64,000 nucleotides of DNA from NCBI RefSeq assembly GCF_040675875.1, contig NZ_JBEGII010000001.1:3286001-3350000 (forward strand), in the 5' to 3' direction. The notes under the pieces were generated by a model, which saw nothing but the letters and a program-made list of their open reading frames with translations, was not told the DNA's origin and did not search any database. This stretch comes from Microbacterium sp. LWO12-1.2. Its GTDB lineage: Bacteria > Actinomycetota > Actinomycetes > Actinomycetales > Microbacteriaceae. Both the position numbers and the translations under genes were made by a program. Positions 35,031 through 43,333 of this stretch are shown one piece after another (position 1 is the first letter of the stretch; every line of letters begins with the position of its first letter).

Positions 35031-36014
35031 TCAGCGGCCGGCATCCCACATCGTGTACGAGATCACGCCCACGGGGAGCGTGTCGAGCGGCTTGATCAGC
35101 TCGCTCTCGGTGCCGACGATGCGGCCCGTCTCGACGGAGACGAAGGCGGTCTCGACCCGTTCGGGGATGGTCGACGCGACCCGGAGGCCGATGACGTCGC
35201 GCCCGAGGCGGTCGGTCGTCTCGCCGAGCACCTGCACGTCGCCGGCGTCGACCAGCATGTTCAGCAAGGTCGCATGCTGGTCGTCGCTCAAGGTCCAGTA
35301 CTGCATCAGCCCGGTGATGGCGGCGAGCAGCTCACCGGATGACGATTCCGGGGTGGCACCGAACACGGACAGCGCGGGCTCGAGATCCGCTGGCGAACTT
35401 CCGGAGAGAGTCGCCGCCTCTGCAGGGAGTGTGAAGTCCTCCGGGGGGATGACGACCTCGTCGATCAGATCGCCGGGCTGGTACTCGCTCGGTTCGACGT
35501 CGGCGGGGCGCTCGGCATCCGACCAGTACGGGTCACCGGCGACGATGGTGCTCGTCGCGGTCTCGCCGGGCGCCCACACGAAGGTGATGTCCTGAGGAAC
35601 GACCTCGACGTGGCCCTGCGCGACGTCCACGCTCCAGCCCCAGCTGACGGAGTGGACTCGTGACTCCTGCTCCACGTCGGGGGGAGCGAGCAGCGCCTGC
35701 TCGGCAGCCTCCACGACTTCGGCGAGCGAACCAGAGGACCGGTACTCGAGCGGAGGCGGGGTGAGCGCTACCGCCTGGCCGGTGGGAGAGAGGACATTCA
35801 CGGCGATCACTGCTGCCGCCGCGACGGTCGCGACAGCGGTCGTGAGCCCGGCCCAGAAGAGCGCCTTCCGCGGGCGCCGCGAAAGTGTCTGATGCGATCC
35901 GCGGATGATGCCCTCGCGGATCGCGATGTGCGCGGCGGAGAGCCCATCGTCCTGTTTCGGGGCAGGGTGGGCGGCGCGGAAAAGCCGGTCGAGCTCGTCA
36001 TCGGAGACGTTCAT
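35031..36014 (-). CDS. Membrane-anchored putative anti-sigma / CU044_5270-like protein
   Basis: 327 aa, ATG 36014 overlapping the sigma stop as ATGA. N-terminal soluble 50 residues, one membrane helix (ALFWAGLTTAVATVAAAAVI) and a large extracytoplasmic domain (DYI-type beta segments; FVSVETGRIVGTESE). Topology and coupling to an ECF sigma support an anti-sigma or sensor role; that is inference. No zinc-finger motif. Confidence 0.83.
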   Translation of the reverse strand: MNVSDDELDRLFRAAHPAPKQDDGLSAAHIAIREGIIRGSHQTLSRRPRKALFWAGLTTAVATVAAAAVIAVNVLSPTGQAVALTPPPLEYRSSGSLAEVVEAAEQALLAPPDVEQESRVHSVSWGWSVDVAQGHVEVVPQDITFVWAPGETATSTIVAGDPYWSDAERPADVEPSEYQPGDLIDEVVIPPEDFTLPAEAATLSGSSPADLEPALSVFGATPESSSGELLAAITGLMQYWTLSDDQHATLLNMLVDAGDVQVLGETTDRLGRDVIGLRVASTIPERVETAFVSVETGRIVGTESELIKPLDTLPVGVISYTMWDAGR

Positions 36015-36646
36015 GATCCTTGGCCACCGCCCTCCAGCTGCGCGCGGAGCTTCGCGCGCGCTCGGGTGAGCGTCGTCCATACGGCGCTCTGGCTGGTTCG
36101 GAGCACTTCGGCGACCTCGCCGGCGCTCAGATCATCCCAATAGGTGAGCACCACGATCTGTCGTTCGCGGGCGCTGAGCGCGGTGAGCGCCGTACGCAGC
36201 GCGAGCACCTCCAGGGGATCCAGCTCGCCTGACTGGCTCTCGAGCCCGCGGATCAGCGCTTCGAGGGCCCGATCACGTGATCGCGCCCGCCGGGAGCGAT
36301 CACGCAGCTTGTTGTTCGCCGCCCGGAGGAACCAGGTGACGGGCATCGGCCGGTCGGCGTCGAGCTTGCGCCACGCCACCGTGAAGATCTCGGCGGTGAT
36401 CTCGTCGACCTCATCGGCGTCGTCGATGTAGCACGCGAGGTGTCGATGCACCCGCGGCCAGAAGTCATCGAAGAGGCGCCGGAACACGACCTCTTTGCGC
36501 TGTGCCCCCTGCGGGTTCGCTGCCCGGGCTGAATCGGTCGTGTGGCGTCGTCTCGAAAGCCGTCCGGCACCTGTCGACGTGTCGGAGGAGGGCGAGACGC
36601 TCGCGAAGGCGATCCGCAGCGTACCGACGGCCCCGAACGCGAACAT
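36011..36646 (-). CDS. ECF-family RNA polymerase sigma factor
   Basis: 211 aa from ATG 36646 (gaggtcccc spacing); longer starts lack a ribosome site. A roughly 50-residue basic extension precedes region 2 (FDDFWPRVHRHLACYIDD; EVDEITAEIFTVAWRKLD; PVTWFLRAANNKLRDRSRR). Region 4: LSARERQIVVLTYWDDLSAG followed by EVAEVLRTSQSAVWTTLTRA. Sits downstream of the I36-like gene, upstream of its probable regulator. Confidence 0.92.
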   Translation of the reverse strand: MFAFGAVGTLRIAFASVSPSSDTSTGAGRLSRRRHTTDSARAANPQGAQRKEVVFRRLFDDFWPRVHRHLACYIDDADEVDEITAEIFTVAWRKLDADRPMPVTWFLRAANNKLRDRSRRARSRDRALEALIRGLESQSGELDPLEVLALRTALTALSARERQIVVLTYWDDLSAGEVAEVLRTSQSAVWTTLTRARAKLRAQLEGGGQGS

Positions 36647-36704
36647 GGGGACCTCGCTCACGATGGTGGGATTGATCGACCAGACTAGCGGCCGACGCGC
36701 AGCG

Positions 36705-37163
36705 CTACAGGAGGCAACGCAGGTTCGTGGTGCCACCGGGCAGGTTCACGGTCGCGCCGGGGCCGGCGGTTCCGAGCACGGTGCTGGCGCCCTTTCGCGC
36801 CTGCACCGTGCCGGATGAGCGCGCGTTGGCGATCGAGCCAACGGTACTCAATGCCGCGGTGCTCACCGTCGTGCACGTAGCCCAGCTGAGCTTCGTGCCG
36901 CTCCTGTTCGCTCCGGCGTATGCACAGTACGATCCGGTAGCGCAGGAGCCGACGGCGCGGGAGTCGGGCGACGGAACAGAGAGTTCCAAGCCGAGCTCCG
37001 GCCAGACCACGGTGTGCGCATCGATGACGGTGCCCCCCGGCACTGCATCGATGGCGTACAGGACATCCGGATGGATGACAGGCTCTTCACTTGCCTGCGC
37101 AGGCGTCGCGCTCCCCATCGCGAGGTCACTGCCCAGGGCAAGACCGAGAGGCTCCTTGTTCAT
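36705..37163 (-). CDS. Peptidase-inhibitor I36-like small exported protein
   Basis: 152 aa. A weakly hydrophobic N-terminus (LGLALGSDLAMGSATPAQA) with AQA before SEEP looks like a degenerate signal peptide; an in-frame stop upstream rules out an earlier start nearby. A Cys-rich beta domain follows (VGSCATGSYCAYAGANRSGT; SWATC; final RCLL), similar to inhibitor I36/beta-gamma-crystallin-like proteins of actinobacteria. Divergent from secA2. Function as protease inhibitor is a family-level guess. Confidence 0.72.
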   Translation of the reverse strand: MNKEPLGLALGSDLAMGSATPAQASEEPVIHPDVLYAIDAVPGGTVIDAHTVVWPELGLELSVPSPDSRAVGSCATGSYCAYAGANRSGTKLSWATCTTVSTAALSTVGSIANARSSGTVQARKGASTVLGTAGPGATVNLPGGTTNLRCLL

Positions 37164-37378
37164 GCTCGTCCGTTCGGGTGTCGGTAGATGCTGATGATGC
37201 GCTTCTCATCACAGCTCTTCCCATCACACCGCTGTGACGACCCGTGTGGGGATGGGTGACGCGCACCCTTTCGGATGACGGGCGACTTCCTTACCGTCGA
37301 CTTTTCTTGCTCGACACGCGAGAGACGCGTCGTGCGTTTGGTTCACTGGCGGAGCAGGCATCGAAGAAAGGACCTTGC

Positions 37379-39649
37379 GTGGAAACGCCGAAATGGCTTC
37401 GAAGGGCGCTCGACCTACCAGGTGCCACTTCGTTCGCATCGTTGGAGTCGCTGGTGGATCGGGCGATCTCACTACGGGCGGAGCTGTGCCAGCTCTCGGG
37501 AGACAGCCTCCGCGATCGAGCTGCGGCGTGCAATGGAGCCCAAGAGCAGTTGCTCGCGCTCGCCGCAGAGGCGTCCCGACGCGCGCTCGGCGTCGTTCCG
37601 TTCCGCGAACAGATGCTGACCGCTGCGGCGATGCTCGCGGGCTTCGCGGTGGAGCTCGATACCGGAGAAGGCAAGACGCTGGCCGGGGCGTTGGCGGCAG
37701 CGGGTTTCGCCCTGAGAGGGCGGTCGGTTCACGTCATCTCCGTCAACGACTATCTCGCTCGGCGGGATGCCGCGTGGATGGGGCCGCTGTATACGGCACT
37801 GGGCGTCTCGGTGGCGGCCGTCGAAGAATCGACGTCCACCGAGCAGCGGCGCGCTGCGTACCGGGCCGATGTCGTCTACGTGAGTGTCAGCGAAGTCGGC
37901 TACGACGTGCTTCGTGACCGGTTCTGCATGCATGAAGTCGACCGCGTGTCTCCGGCGATGGATGTCGCCATCGTCGATGAAGCCGATGCCGTGATGATCG
38001 ACGAGGCGATCATCCCGCTCGTCCTCGCGGGCACTGCGACGATCCCCGAAGGTGATGTCGCCCAGGCTGCATCGCTCGTCCTCGACCTCGAGGACGGCGT
38101 CGACTACCTGGTGGATGACGACGGTGCCACGGTGGCGTTCACCGACAAGGCTCTCGACGCGCTCGAGTCACAGCTTGGAGGCATCAACCTCTATTCTCCG
38201 GAGAACATCCCCACCCTGACCGGCCTCACTCTGGCATTGCACGCGAAAGTACTGATGCATCGTGACGTCGACTACATCGTGGATGGCGACGATCTTCGAC
38301 TCGTGAACACGACTCGTGGACGGGTCGCTGAGGGGCAGCGCTGGCCAGACGGGTTGCACGCCGCCGTAGAGGCGAAAGAGGGCCTCGCCTCGAGCGGAGC
38401 GGGCATCGTGCTCGATCAGGTGACCGTGCAAGATCTCCTGGTGACGTACCGGAATCTGGTCGGTATGAGCGGTACCGTCCTCGACGTCGCAGAGGACTTG
38501 CTGGAGTTCTACAGCCTGCGTTCCGGACGGGTCGAGCGCCGGCTGCCACTGGCCAGGTCGAGCGAGCCCGACATCATCGTCGACACTGAGGCGGATGTCT
38601 TCGAGGCTGTGGTCGATGTGGTGCAGCGATGCCACGAGGACGGACGGCCTGTGCTCGTGGGGACGCGGAGTGTCGCCGCGTCTGAGACCATCGGGAATCT
38701 ATTGACGGCCCGCGGCCTCGATGTTCGTGTGCTCAATGCGAAGAACGACGAGGCGGAGGCCTACACCGTCTCGTGTGCGGGCGAGCTCGGTGCCATCACG
38801 ATATCCACGCAGATGTCGGGCAGAGGGACCGACATCGTGCTCGGTGGCGTGGACGGAGCTGACCATGGCGCCGTGGCTTCTGTCGGTGGTCTCATGGTCA
38901 TTCAGGTCGGGTTGTATCCGTCGCGCCGCCTGGATGCGCAGTTGCGAGGGCGGGCGGGAAGGCAAGGCGACCCCGGGGCTGCCGTGCGCATCGTGAGTCT
39001 GCAGGACGCTCTGGTCTCCACGACGGCGACCAGAACGATCGCCTCACAGCTCGAGAGACCCGCGCGACTCACCCGCAAGCGCAAGGAACACATTCTGGAC
39101 GTCGCGCAGGACATCTCCGAGGCGGTTCGCGCCGATCAGCACCGGGCGACGTGGGGATATCACAGGGCCATCGCACTGCAACGAGCTGCGGTGTTGAGGG
39201 AGCGGGAGGCGCTCATCTCCTCGGATTCGACGTTGTGGGAGCGTCTGGGAAGAGATCCGAGACTCGACGCCGGCAACGATTTCACGACGGCAGTCCGTGA
39301 AGTCGCCGTGTTCACGTTGGACGACCTCTGGTGCGACCATCTTGCGATGCTGCAGGAGACAAGAGACGGTATCCATCTTCGGGCGCTGGGCGGGCAGAAC
39401 CCACTCGATGAGTTCCATCGCCTCGCCCTGGTCGCGTTCGACGGCTTCTTCGAACGCGCTTACCAGGTCGTGGACCGACTTCTCTTCGTGACGGGAGCGT
39501 TCGATGCGCAGGCCGCCGCGGCAGCAGCGCGGCTGCGAAGACCATCGGCGACGTGGACGTACATGATCACTGACAATCCTCTGGGAGACCCGGCGTCGCG
39601 AGCAGCCGAGTCTTTGCGCACGATGTGGGCGGACCGGCGGCGACGGTGA
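37379..39649 (+). CDS. secA2: Accessory Sec system translocase SecA2
   Basis: 756 aa from GTG 37379, which has a strong Shine-Dalgarno (gaaagga, 6-nt spacer). DEAD motor: Walker A DTGEGKT (K99), VDEADAVMIDEA (Walker B), a SecA-type preprotein crosslinking region, helicase motif TISTQMSGRGTDIVLGG and QLRGRAGRQGDPG, and a helical scaffold domain. It lacks the C-terminal CxC zinc motif of housekeeping SecA and is shorter, as in SecA2. Exports a small subset of proteins. Divergent from the I36-like gene; 74 nt before the SIP gene. Confidence 0.92.
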   Translation: METPKWLRRALDLPGATSFASLESLVDRAISLRAELCQLSGDSLRDRAAACNGAQEQLLALAAEASRRALGVVPFREQMLTAAAMLAGFAVELDTGEGKTLAGALAAAGFALRGRSVHVISVNDYLARRDAAWMGPLYTALGVSVAAVEESTSTEQRRAAYRADVVYVSVSEVGYDVLRDRFCMHEVDRVSPAMDVAIVDEADAVMIDEAIIPLVLAGTATIPEGDVAQAASLVLDLEDGVDYLVDDDGATVAFTDKALDALESQLGGINLYSPENIPTLTGLTLALHAKVLMHRDVDYIVDGDDLRLVNTTRGRVAEGQRWPDGLHAAVEAKEGLASSGAGIVLDQVTVQDLLVTYRNLVGMSGTVLDVAEDLLEFYSLRSGRVERRLPLARSSEPDIIVDTEADVFEAVVDVVQRCHEDGRPVLVGTRSVAASETIGNLLTARGLDVRVLNAKNDEAEAYTVSCAGELGAITISTQMSGRGTDIVLGGVDGADHGAVASVGGLMVIQVGLYPSRRLDAQLRGRAGRQGDPGAAVRIVSLQDALVSTTATRTIASQLERPARLTRKRKEHILDVAQDISEAVRADQHRATWGYHRAIALQRAAVLREREALISSDSTLWERLGRDPRLDAGNDFTTAVREVAVFTLDDLWCDHLAMLQETRDGIHLRALGGQNPLDEFHRLALVAFDGFFERAYQVVDRLLFVTGAFDAQAAAAAARLRRPSATWTYMITDNPLGDPASRAAESLRTMWADRRRR

Positions 39650-39723
39650 CGCCGCGGCTGGCCCCGACCCGCTCCGTGACCGGCAGACTGGGGGAGGACC
39701 ATCCGCAGATTTCCGGAGACGTG

Positions 39724-40524
39724 ATGAATCAAGATCAGCCCCGCAAGGCTCCCAGCCAGGCCGTCCTCACCGTGCAGCAGGTTGAGCAGGTGAGCCCCGA
39801 TCTGATCCGGATCACGGCGGGAGGCGACGGGTTCGCCGATTACAACGACAACCTCTTCACCGATAAGTACGCCAAGATCCTCTTCGCCGATGCGCGTCAC
39901 GGGCTGACTCCTCCCTATGACCTCGCGCGGTTGCGCACGGAGGAGCCCGAGAAGCTCCCCACACGACGGACCTACACGATCCGTTCGGCTGACGCCGAGG
40001 CGCGGCAGATCGTCATCGACTTCGTCGTGCACGGTGACGAGGGAGTCGCCGGCCCCTGGGCTCGCGCCGCTCGGCCGGGTGACACGATCGTCGTCAGCGG
40101 TGCCGGTGGCGGCTACCGTCCGGATGCTGCCGCACCCTGGCACCTGCTCATCGGTGACCACACGGCTCTGCCGGCGATCTCCTCAGCCGTCGAGGCGATG
40201 GATGCCGCAGCCCGGGGTCATGTGCTGCTCAGCGTCGCCGACCCGGCGGACCGCATCCTTCCGACGCTGCCCTCGGGCGTGAGTATCCACTGGACGCAGA
40301 ACGACGACGAGCTCCTCGCCGCGCTCGCGGAGCTGCCCTGGGCCGAGGGCACCCCCGGGGTGTTCGCGCACGGTGAGCGCGGCACGATCAAGGAGATCCG
40401 TGCCCTGCTGAAGCAGCGGGAGGTGCCGCGGGAGTCGCTGTCGATCTCGGCGTACTGGGCACGCGGCCGTGCGGAGGACCAGTTCCAGGCGGAGAAGCGC
40501 GAGCCGATCGGGCAGATCGAGTAG
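39724..40524 (+). CDS. Siderophore-interacting protein (second copy)
   Basis: 266 aa from ATG 39724 (GTG just before is an alternative). SIP signatures: TDKYAKILFAD, RRTYTIRSADAEARQIVIDF, VHGDEGVAGPWARAARPGD, HLLIGDHTALPAISSAVE and ISAYWARGRAEDQFQAEK. FAD-dependent ferric-siderophore reductase. No iron box is seen upstream. Convergent with the hydrolase at 40542. Confidence 0.93.
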   Translation: MNQDQPRKAPSQAVLTVQQVEQVSPDLIRITAGGDGFADYNDNLFTDKYAKILFADARHGLTPPYDLARLRTEEPEKLPTRRTYTIRSADAEARQIVIDFVVHGDEGVAGPWARAARPGDTIVVSGAGGGYRPDAAAPWHLLIGDHTALPAISSAVEAMDAAARGHVLLSVADPADRILPTLPSGVSIHWTQNDDELLAALAELPWAEGTPGVFAHGERGTIKEIRALLKQREVPRESLSISAYWARGRAEDQFQAEKREPIGQIE

Positions 40525-40541
40525 CCGACGCCGCCGATCCG

Positions 40542-41135
40542 TCAGCGCAGGTCGGACACGTCCGCGACGACGGTGGCGTAGAGGTCGGCGATGCCGGCGA
40601 GTGCGGAGCGATGCAGCTGCTCCGCCGACACATCGCCCGCGACGGACGGCAGGCTACGCGTCGCTGTCGCCGCCGCGACCACGGTGGGGCGGTTGCCGCG
40701 CAGGAACGCGCCCTCGGTCGTGTACGTCACGCACATGTGGGTCATGAAGCCGGCGATGACGACGTCTTCGTGGCCCGCGGCATCCACGAGGTCTCCCAGT
40801 TCGGTGCCGACGAACGAGTTCGGTGCGTGCTTGATCACGACGGCCTCGCCCTCGATCGGAGTGACGCGGTCGTGGATCGCACCGATGTCCTCGCGGATGT
40901 CGTACGCCGAACCGGCACCGCCGTCGTGCTGCACGTGGATCACGGTCGCCCCCGCCTCCCTCGCCTTCGCCAGGAGGTCTGCAGCCGCGTCGAGTGCGGC
41001 ATCCCAGCCATCGAGCTCCATCTCGCCGCGCGTGTACGTGTTCTGGAAGTCGACGAGCACGACGGTCGACGTGGCCAGCGTCGCAGGGCTGTCGACGACG
41101 CCGCTGAGCGAGCGGAGGGTGGCGGAGGTGGTCAT
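40542..41135 (-). CDS. Isochorismatase-family cysteine hydrolase
   Basis: 197 aa, ATG 41135 with aaaggac. Catalytic triad of the superfamily: D29 (LVDFQN), K102 (VIKHAPNSF), C135 (MTHMCVTYT), plus the cis-peptide-type residue context GFMTHMC. Members hydrolyse isochorismate or amides (nicotinamide, carbamoyl-sarcosine). No siderophore biosynthesis partner is visible, so the substrate is open. Confidence 0.92.
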   Translation of the reverse strand: MTTSATLRSLSGVVDSPATLATSTVVLVDFQNTYTRGEMELDGWDAALDAAADLLAKAREAGATVIHVQHDGGAGSAYDIREDIGAIHDRVTPIEGEAVVIKHAPNSFVGTELGDLVDAAGHEDVVIAGFMTHMCVTYTTEGAFLRGNRPTVVAAATATRSLPSVAGDVSAEQLHRSALAGIADLYATVVADVSDLR

Positions 41136-41182
41136 GAGTGTCCTTTCCAAGTGGTCAGCATCAGTCTGCCCGGACTCCCTGC

Positions 41183-41518
41183 TCACCGATCGCGCAGAGC
41201 CTGAGCGATGAGCGCGCGCACGTCGGAGGAGCTCGAGTCCGTCGCATACGGTTCCCAGCGGTCGAGCTGCTCGAGGGCCCACTCCCAGTGTGCGGTGCGC
41301 AGCACGATGGGCAGCGGATGGGTCTGCGGGGGCCATCCGTACTGATCCCGCTCGCCGTCGAATGCGGCGGATGCGCGCCATCCCGCATCGCGGACGCAGG
41401 AGCCGGCCATCGTCGTCAGCATGACACCGTTGACCGCATCGATCGCCATGCTGTTGTCGACGCAGCCGTCGACCTGCCACCAGAGGTGGACGGGGATCTC
41501 GATCCTCACGTACTCCAT
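41183..41518 (-). CDS. Hypothetical protein
   Basis: 111 aa, cytoplasmic, beta/alpha mix, ATG 41518. Recognisable segments EIPVHLWWQVDGCVDNSMAI and RTAHWEWALEQLDRWEPY; no family recognised. Third-position GC supports coding. Its upstream region carries the CTTGTA/TACAAG repeat shared with the divergent membrane gene. Confidence 0.75.
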   Translation of the reverse strand: MEYVRIEIPVHLWWQVDGCVDNSMAIDAVNGVMLTTMAGSCVRDAGWRASAAFDGERDQYGWPPQTHPLPIVLRTAHWEWALEQLDRWEPYATDSSSSDVRALIAQALRDR

Positions 41519-41540
41519 GCCACCATTCTGTCTCCCCACG

Positions 41541-41564
41541 CTTGTATCGCGTTCAAGGTACAAG
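41541..41564. promoter_or_regulatory. Candidate GntR/YtrA operator
   Basis: CTTGTA-N12-TACAAG perfect inverted repeat between 41518 and the membrane gene at 41606. Typical spacing for a GntR-type dimer; the GntR gene is downstream in the same operon (autoregulation inferred). Confidence 0.6.
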
Positions 41565-41605
41565 TTGTGATAGACATATGACACAACCTGGAGATCGGAG
41601 ACGTG

Positions 41606-42646
41606 ATGTCGCAGAGTGAAGCACCCATGTTCGGCCTGATGGATCTCGTGAGAGCGGCGTTCTCGCTGCCGCTGTTCTCCCTGTTCCTCGCTGCGGTGAT
41701 CGTCGGCGCGATCCTGATCTTCGCGTCCCGGCCGCAGCTCGCCCTTCGGCAGGCGCAGCCAGGGACCGCGGAGGTGATCCGCTCCGTCCACGCACGCTAC
41801 CGGGTCGAGCGTCTGGTGCTCGCGATCACCGCGATCCTGGTCATCGTCGTCTTCGCCGTCGAGAACGTGCTGCGCGGCTATGTCGTGAATCTGGGCGAGC
41901 TGCTGCCGTGGTGGCGCTTCGCGACGGCGATCGTCGTCGCCGCGCTGGGCCTCGGCATCGTGGCGGCGATCGAGGTGCGGGGGGTCACGCCCTCGGAGAT
42001 CCCCGTCGTGTCCGGCGCGCGGCGCACGTGGACGAGCTTCGGCCCGCGCGTCGGGCTCATCGGGGGAGTGGTCGCGCTGGTCGCCATCGTGGCAACATCG
42101 ATCGCCGCGGGCCTGGCGGCCTACGTAGACAGTCGGGGCGATTCCGCATGGCTCGAGATCCCGATCCCCAACGAGGAGGCGATCGACCCCGTGCGGGTGC
42201 ACTTCTACGGATGGACCTACGGGGTGCCGGTCCTGATCTGTGCCGCTCTGCTGGCAGCGGCCGTCTGGGGTGTGCTGCATGCCAACGCGTCGCGGCCGTA
42301 CATCCGCCCGGAGACGGTCGCTGCCGAGCGGGATGCGCGTCGCGGCGTGGCGCGGGATGCCGTGCGCATCGCGACCGCCGGGATGCTGTTGGGCCTGGCG
42401 GGTGCGTGGCGGCTGATCGCCAGTGCCGGCACCACCTCGGGACTCGTCATCGACGGCAAGAACGACGGCGCCCCTTACGAGGTGATCTGGCGCTACGCAG
42501 AACTCGCGACAGCGGTGGGATGGGCTGCGCCGGCCCTCGAAGTCCTCGCTTTCGCCTTGCTGGTGCTGGTCGCGGTGCGGCTCCGTGTACCCCAGGTTCC
42601 GGCGGAGGCCGAGGCCGCCGTGGCCGATGTCGAGGTCGCGCGATGA
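41606..42646 (+). CDS. Multi-pass membrane protein, YtrA-operon type
   Basis: 346 aa from ATG 41606 (GTG 41603 adjacent). About seven membrane helices (LFSLFLAAVIVGAILIFA; LVLAITAILVIVVFA; WWRFATAIVVAALGLGIVAA; VGLIGGVVALVAIVATSI; PVLICAALLAAAVWGV; a sixth near 376 nt from the end; VLAFALLVLVAVRL). No family identified. Overlaps the GntR start as ATGA, which suggests the regulator controls this protein's level. Confidence 0.85.
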   Translation: MSQSEAPMFGLMDLVRAAFSLPLFSLFLAAVIVGAILIFASRPQLALRQAQPGTAEVIRSVHARYRVERLVLAITAILVIVVFAVENVLRGYVVNLGELLPWWRFATAIVVAALGLGIVAAIEVRGVTPSEIPVVSGARRTWTSFGPRVGLIGGVVALVAIVATSIAAGLAAYVDSRGDSAWLEIPIPNEEAIDPVRVHFYGWTYGVPVLICAALLAAAVWGVLHANASRPYIRPETVAAERDARRGVARDAVRIATAGMLLGLAGAWRLIASAGTTSGLVIDGKNDGAPYEVIWRYAELATAVGWAAPALEVLAFALLVLVAVRLRVPQVPAEAEAAVADVEVAR

Positions 42647-43041
42647 CCGCGTCTCCGATCTTGTCGGCGGCGGACGAGGGGAGCCCCACGCAGGACATCT
42701 ATCGGCAGTTGCGCGGGCTCATCGTCTCGGGCCAGCTCGGCGCGAACGAGCGCCTGCCCACCGTGCGTCAGGCGGCGACTGACCTCGGTGTCGCGGCGGG
42801 CACGGTCGCCAAGGCGTACAAGATGCTCGAGCACGACGGGCTGGTGGTCAGCCGCACCGCCGCCGGCACCCGCGTTGCGGAGTCGGCGGGGCTGTTGCCG
42901 GCATCCGTGCTGAAGCACATCAGGGGTCTGGTGGCCGAGGCTGCGATGACCGGCGCCGGCCAGGATGACGTAATCGACGTGTTGCGGGCGGTCTGGCGGG
43001 CGGAGGCGGGCGAGGTGGCGGAGGCGGGACCGAAGCCATAA
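42643..43041 (+). CDS. GntR-family (YtrA subfamily) transcriptional regulator
   Basis: 132 aa, ATGA-coupled to the membrane gene. N-terminal winged helix-turn-helix: DIYRQLRGLIVSGQLGANER, LPTVRQAATDLGVAAGTVAK, AYKMLEHDGLVVSRTAAGTR. The short C-terminal region has no ligand domain, which is the YtrA subfamily layout. Probable repressor of its own operon through the inverted repeat at 41541. Confidence 0.92.
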   Translation: MTASPILSAADEGSPTQDIYRQLRGLIVSGQLGANERLPTVRQAATDLGVAAGTVAKAYKMLEHDGLVVSRTAAGTRVAESAGLLPASVLKHIRGLVAEAAMTGAGQDDVIDVLRAVWRAEAGEVAEAGPKP

Positions 43042-43042
43042 G

Positions 43043-43082
43043 CAACCAAGGTTGACATTTCCATGATTAGCAACGTAGGTTG
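43043..43082. promoter_or_regulatory. Promoter with two palindromes before the HTH/Clp_N operon
   Basis: Palindromes CAACCAAGGTTG (43043-43054, perfect) and CAACgtagGTTG (43071-43082), 28 bp centre to centre. A -35 TTGACA (43052) and a -10-like TAGGTT (43076) lie inside them, 18 bp apart. TSS would fall at about 43088, the ATG, implying a leaderless mRNA. Autorepression by the HTH protein is inferred. Confidence 0.6.
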
Positions 43083-43087
43083 ACGTT

Positions 43088-43333
43088 ATGGAATCCGTCC
43101 AGATCGCCGACATCGCGGCCGACACCTCTGACCCGCGCGCAGGTCTGAGGGCGGTCGCCTCGCTGCGACGTCTCGCCGACACTCTCGAACTACGGCAGGT
43201 CGAAGCGGCGTTGCGCGCGGGAATCAGCTGGCAGGGCATCGCCGATGCGCTCGGGGTGACGAGGCAGGCGGTGCACAAGAAGCACGCGAAACGGATCGAT
43301 CCCTCGATCGAGATCCCGAGGAGGAACGCATGA
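43088..43333 (+). CDS. Small HTH regulator
   Basis: 81 aa. N-terminal acidic helix, then a repeated-helix region (GLRAVASLRRLADTLELRQVE) and an HTH (GISWQGIADALGVTRQAVHK KHAKR). Resembles the short HTH proteins that precede Clp_N-domain genes in actinobacteria. Coupled by ATGA to the next gene. Likely binds the two palindromes over its own promoter. Confidence 0.82.
   Translation: MESVQIADIAADTSDPRAGLRAVASLRRLADTLELRQVEAALRAGISWQGIADALGVTRQAVHKKHAKRIDPSIEIPRRNA

Noticed and set aside
37244..37378. 45-residue upstream extension of SecA2
   Set aside because: GTG 37379 has a strong Shine-Dalgarno, and the added residues do not resemble SecA N-termini.
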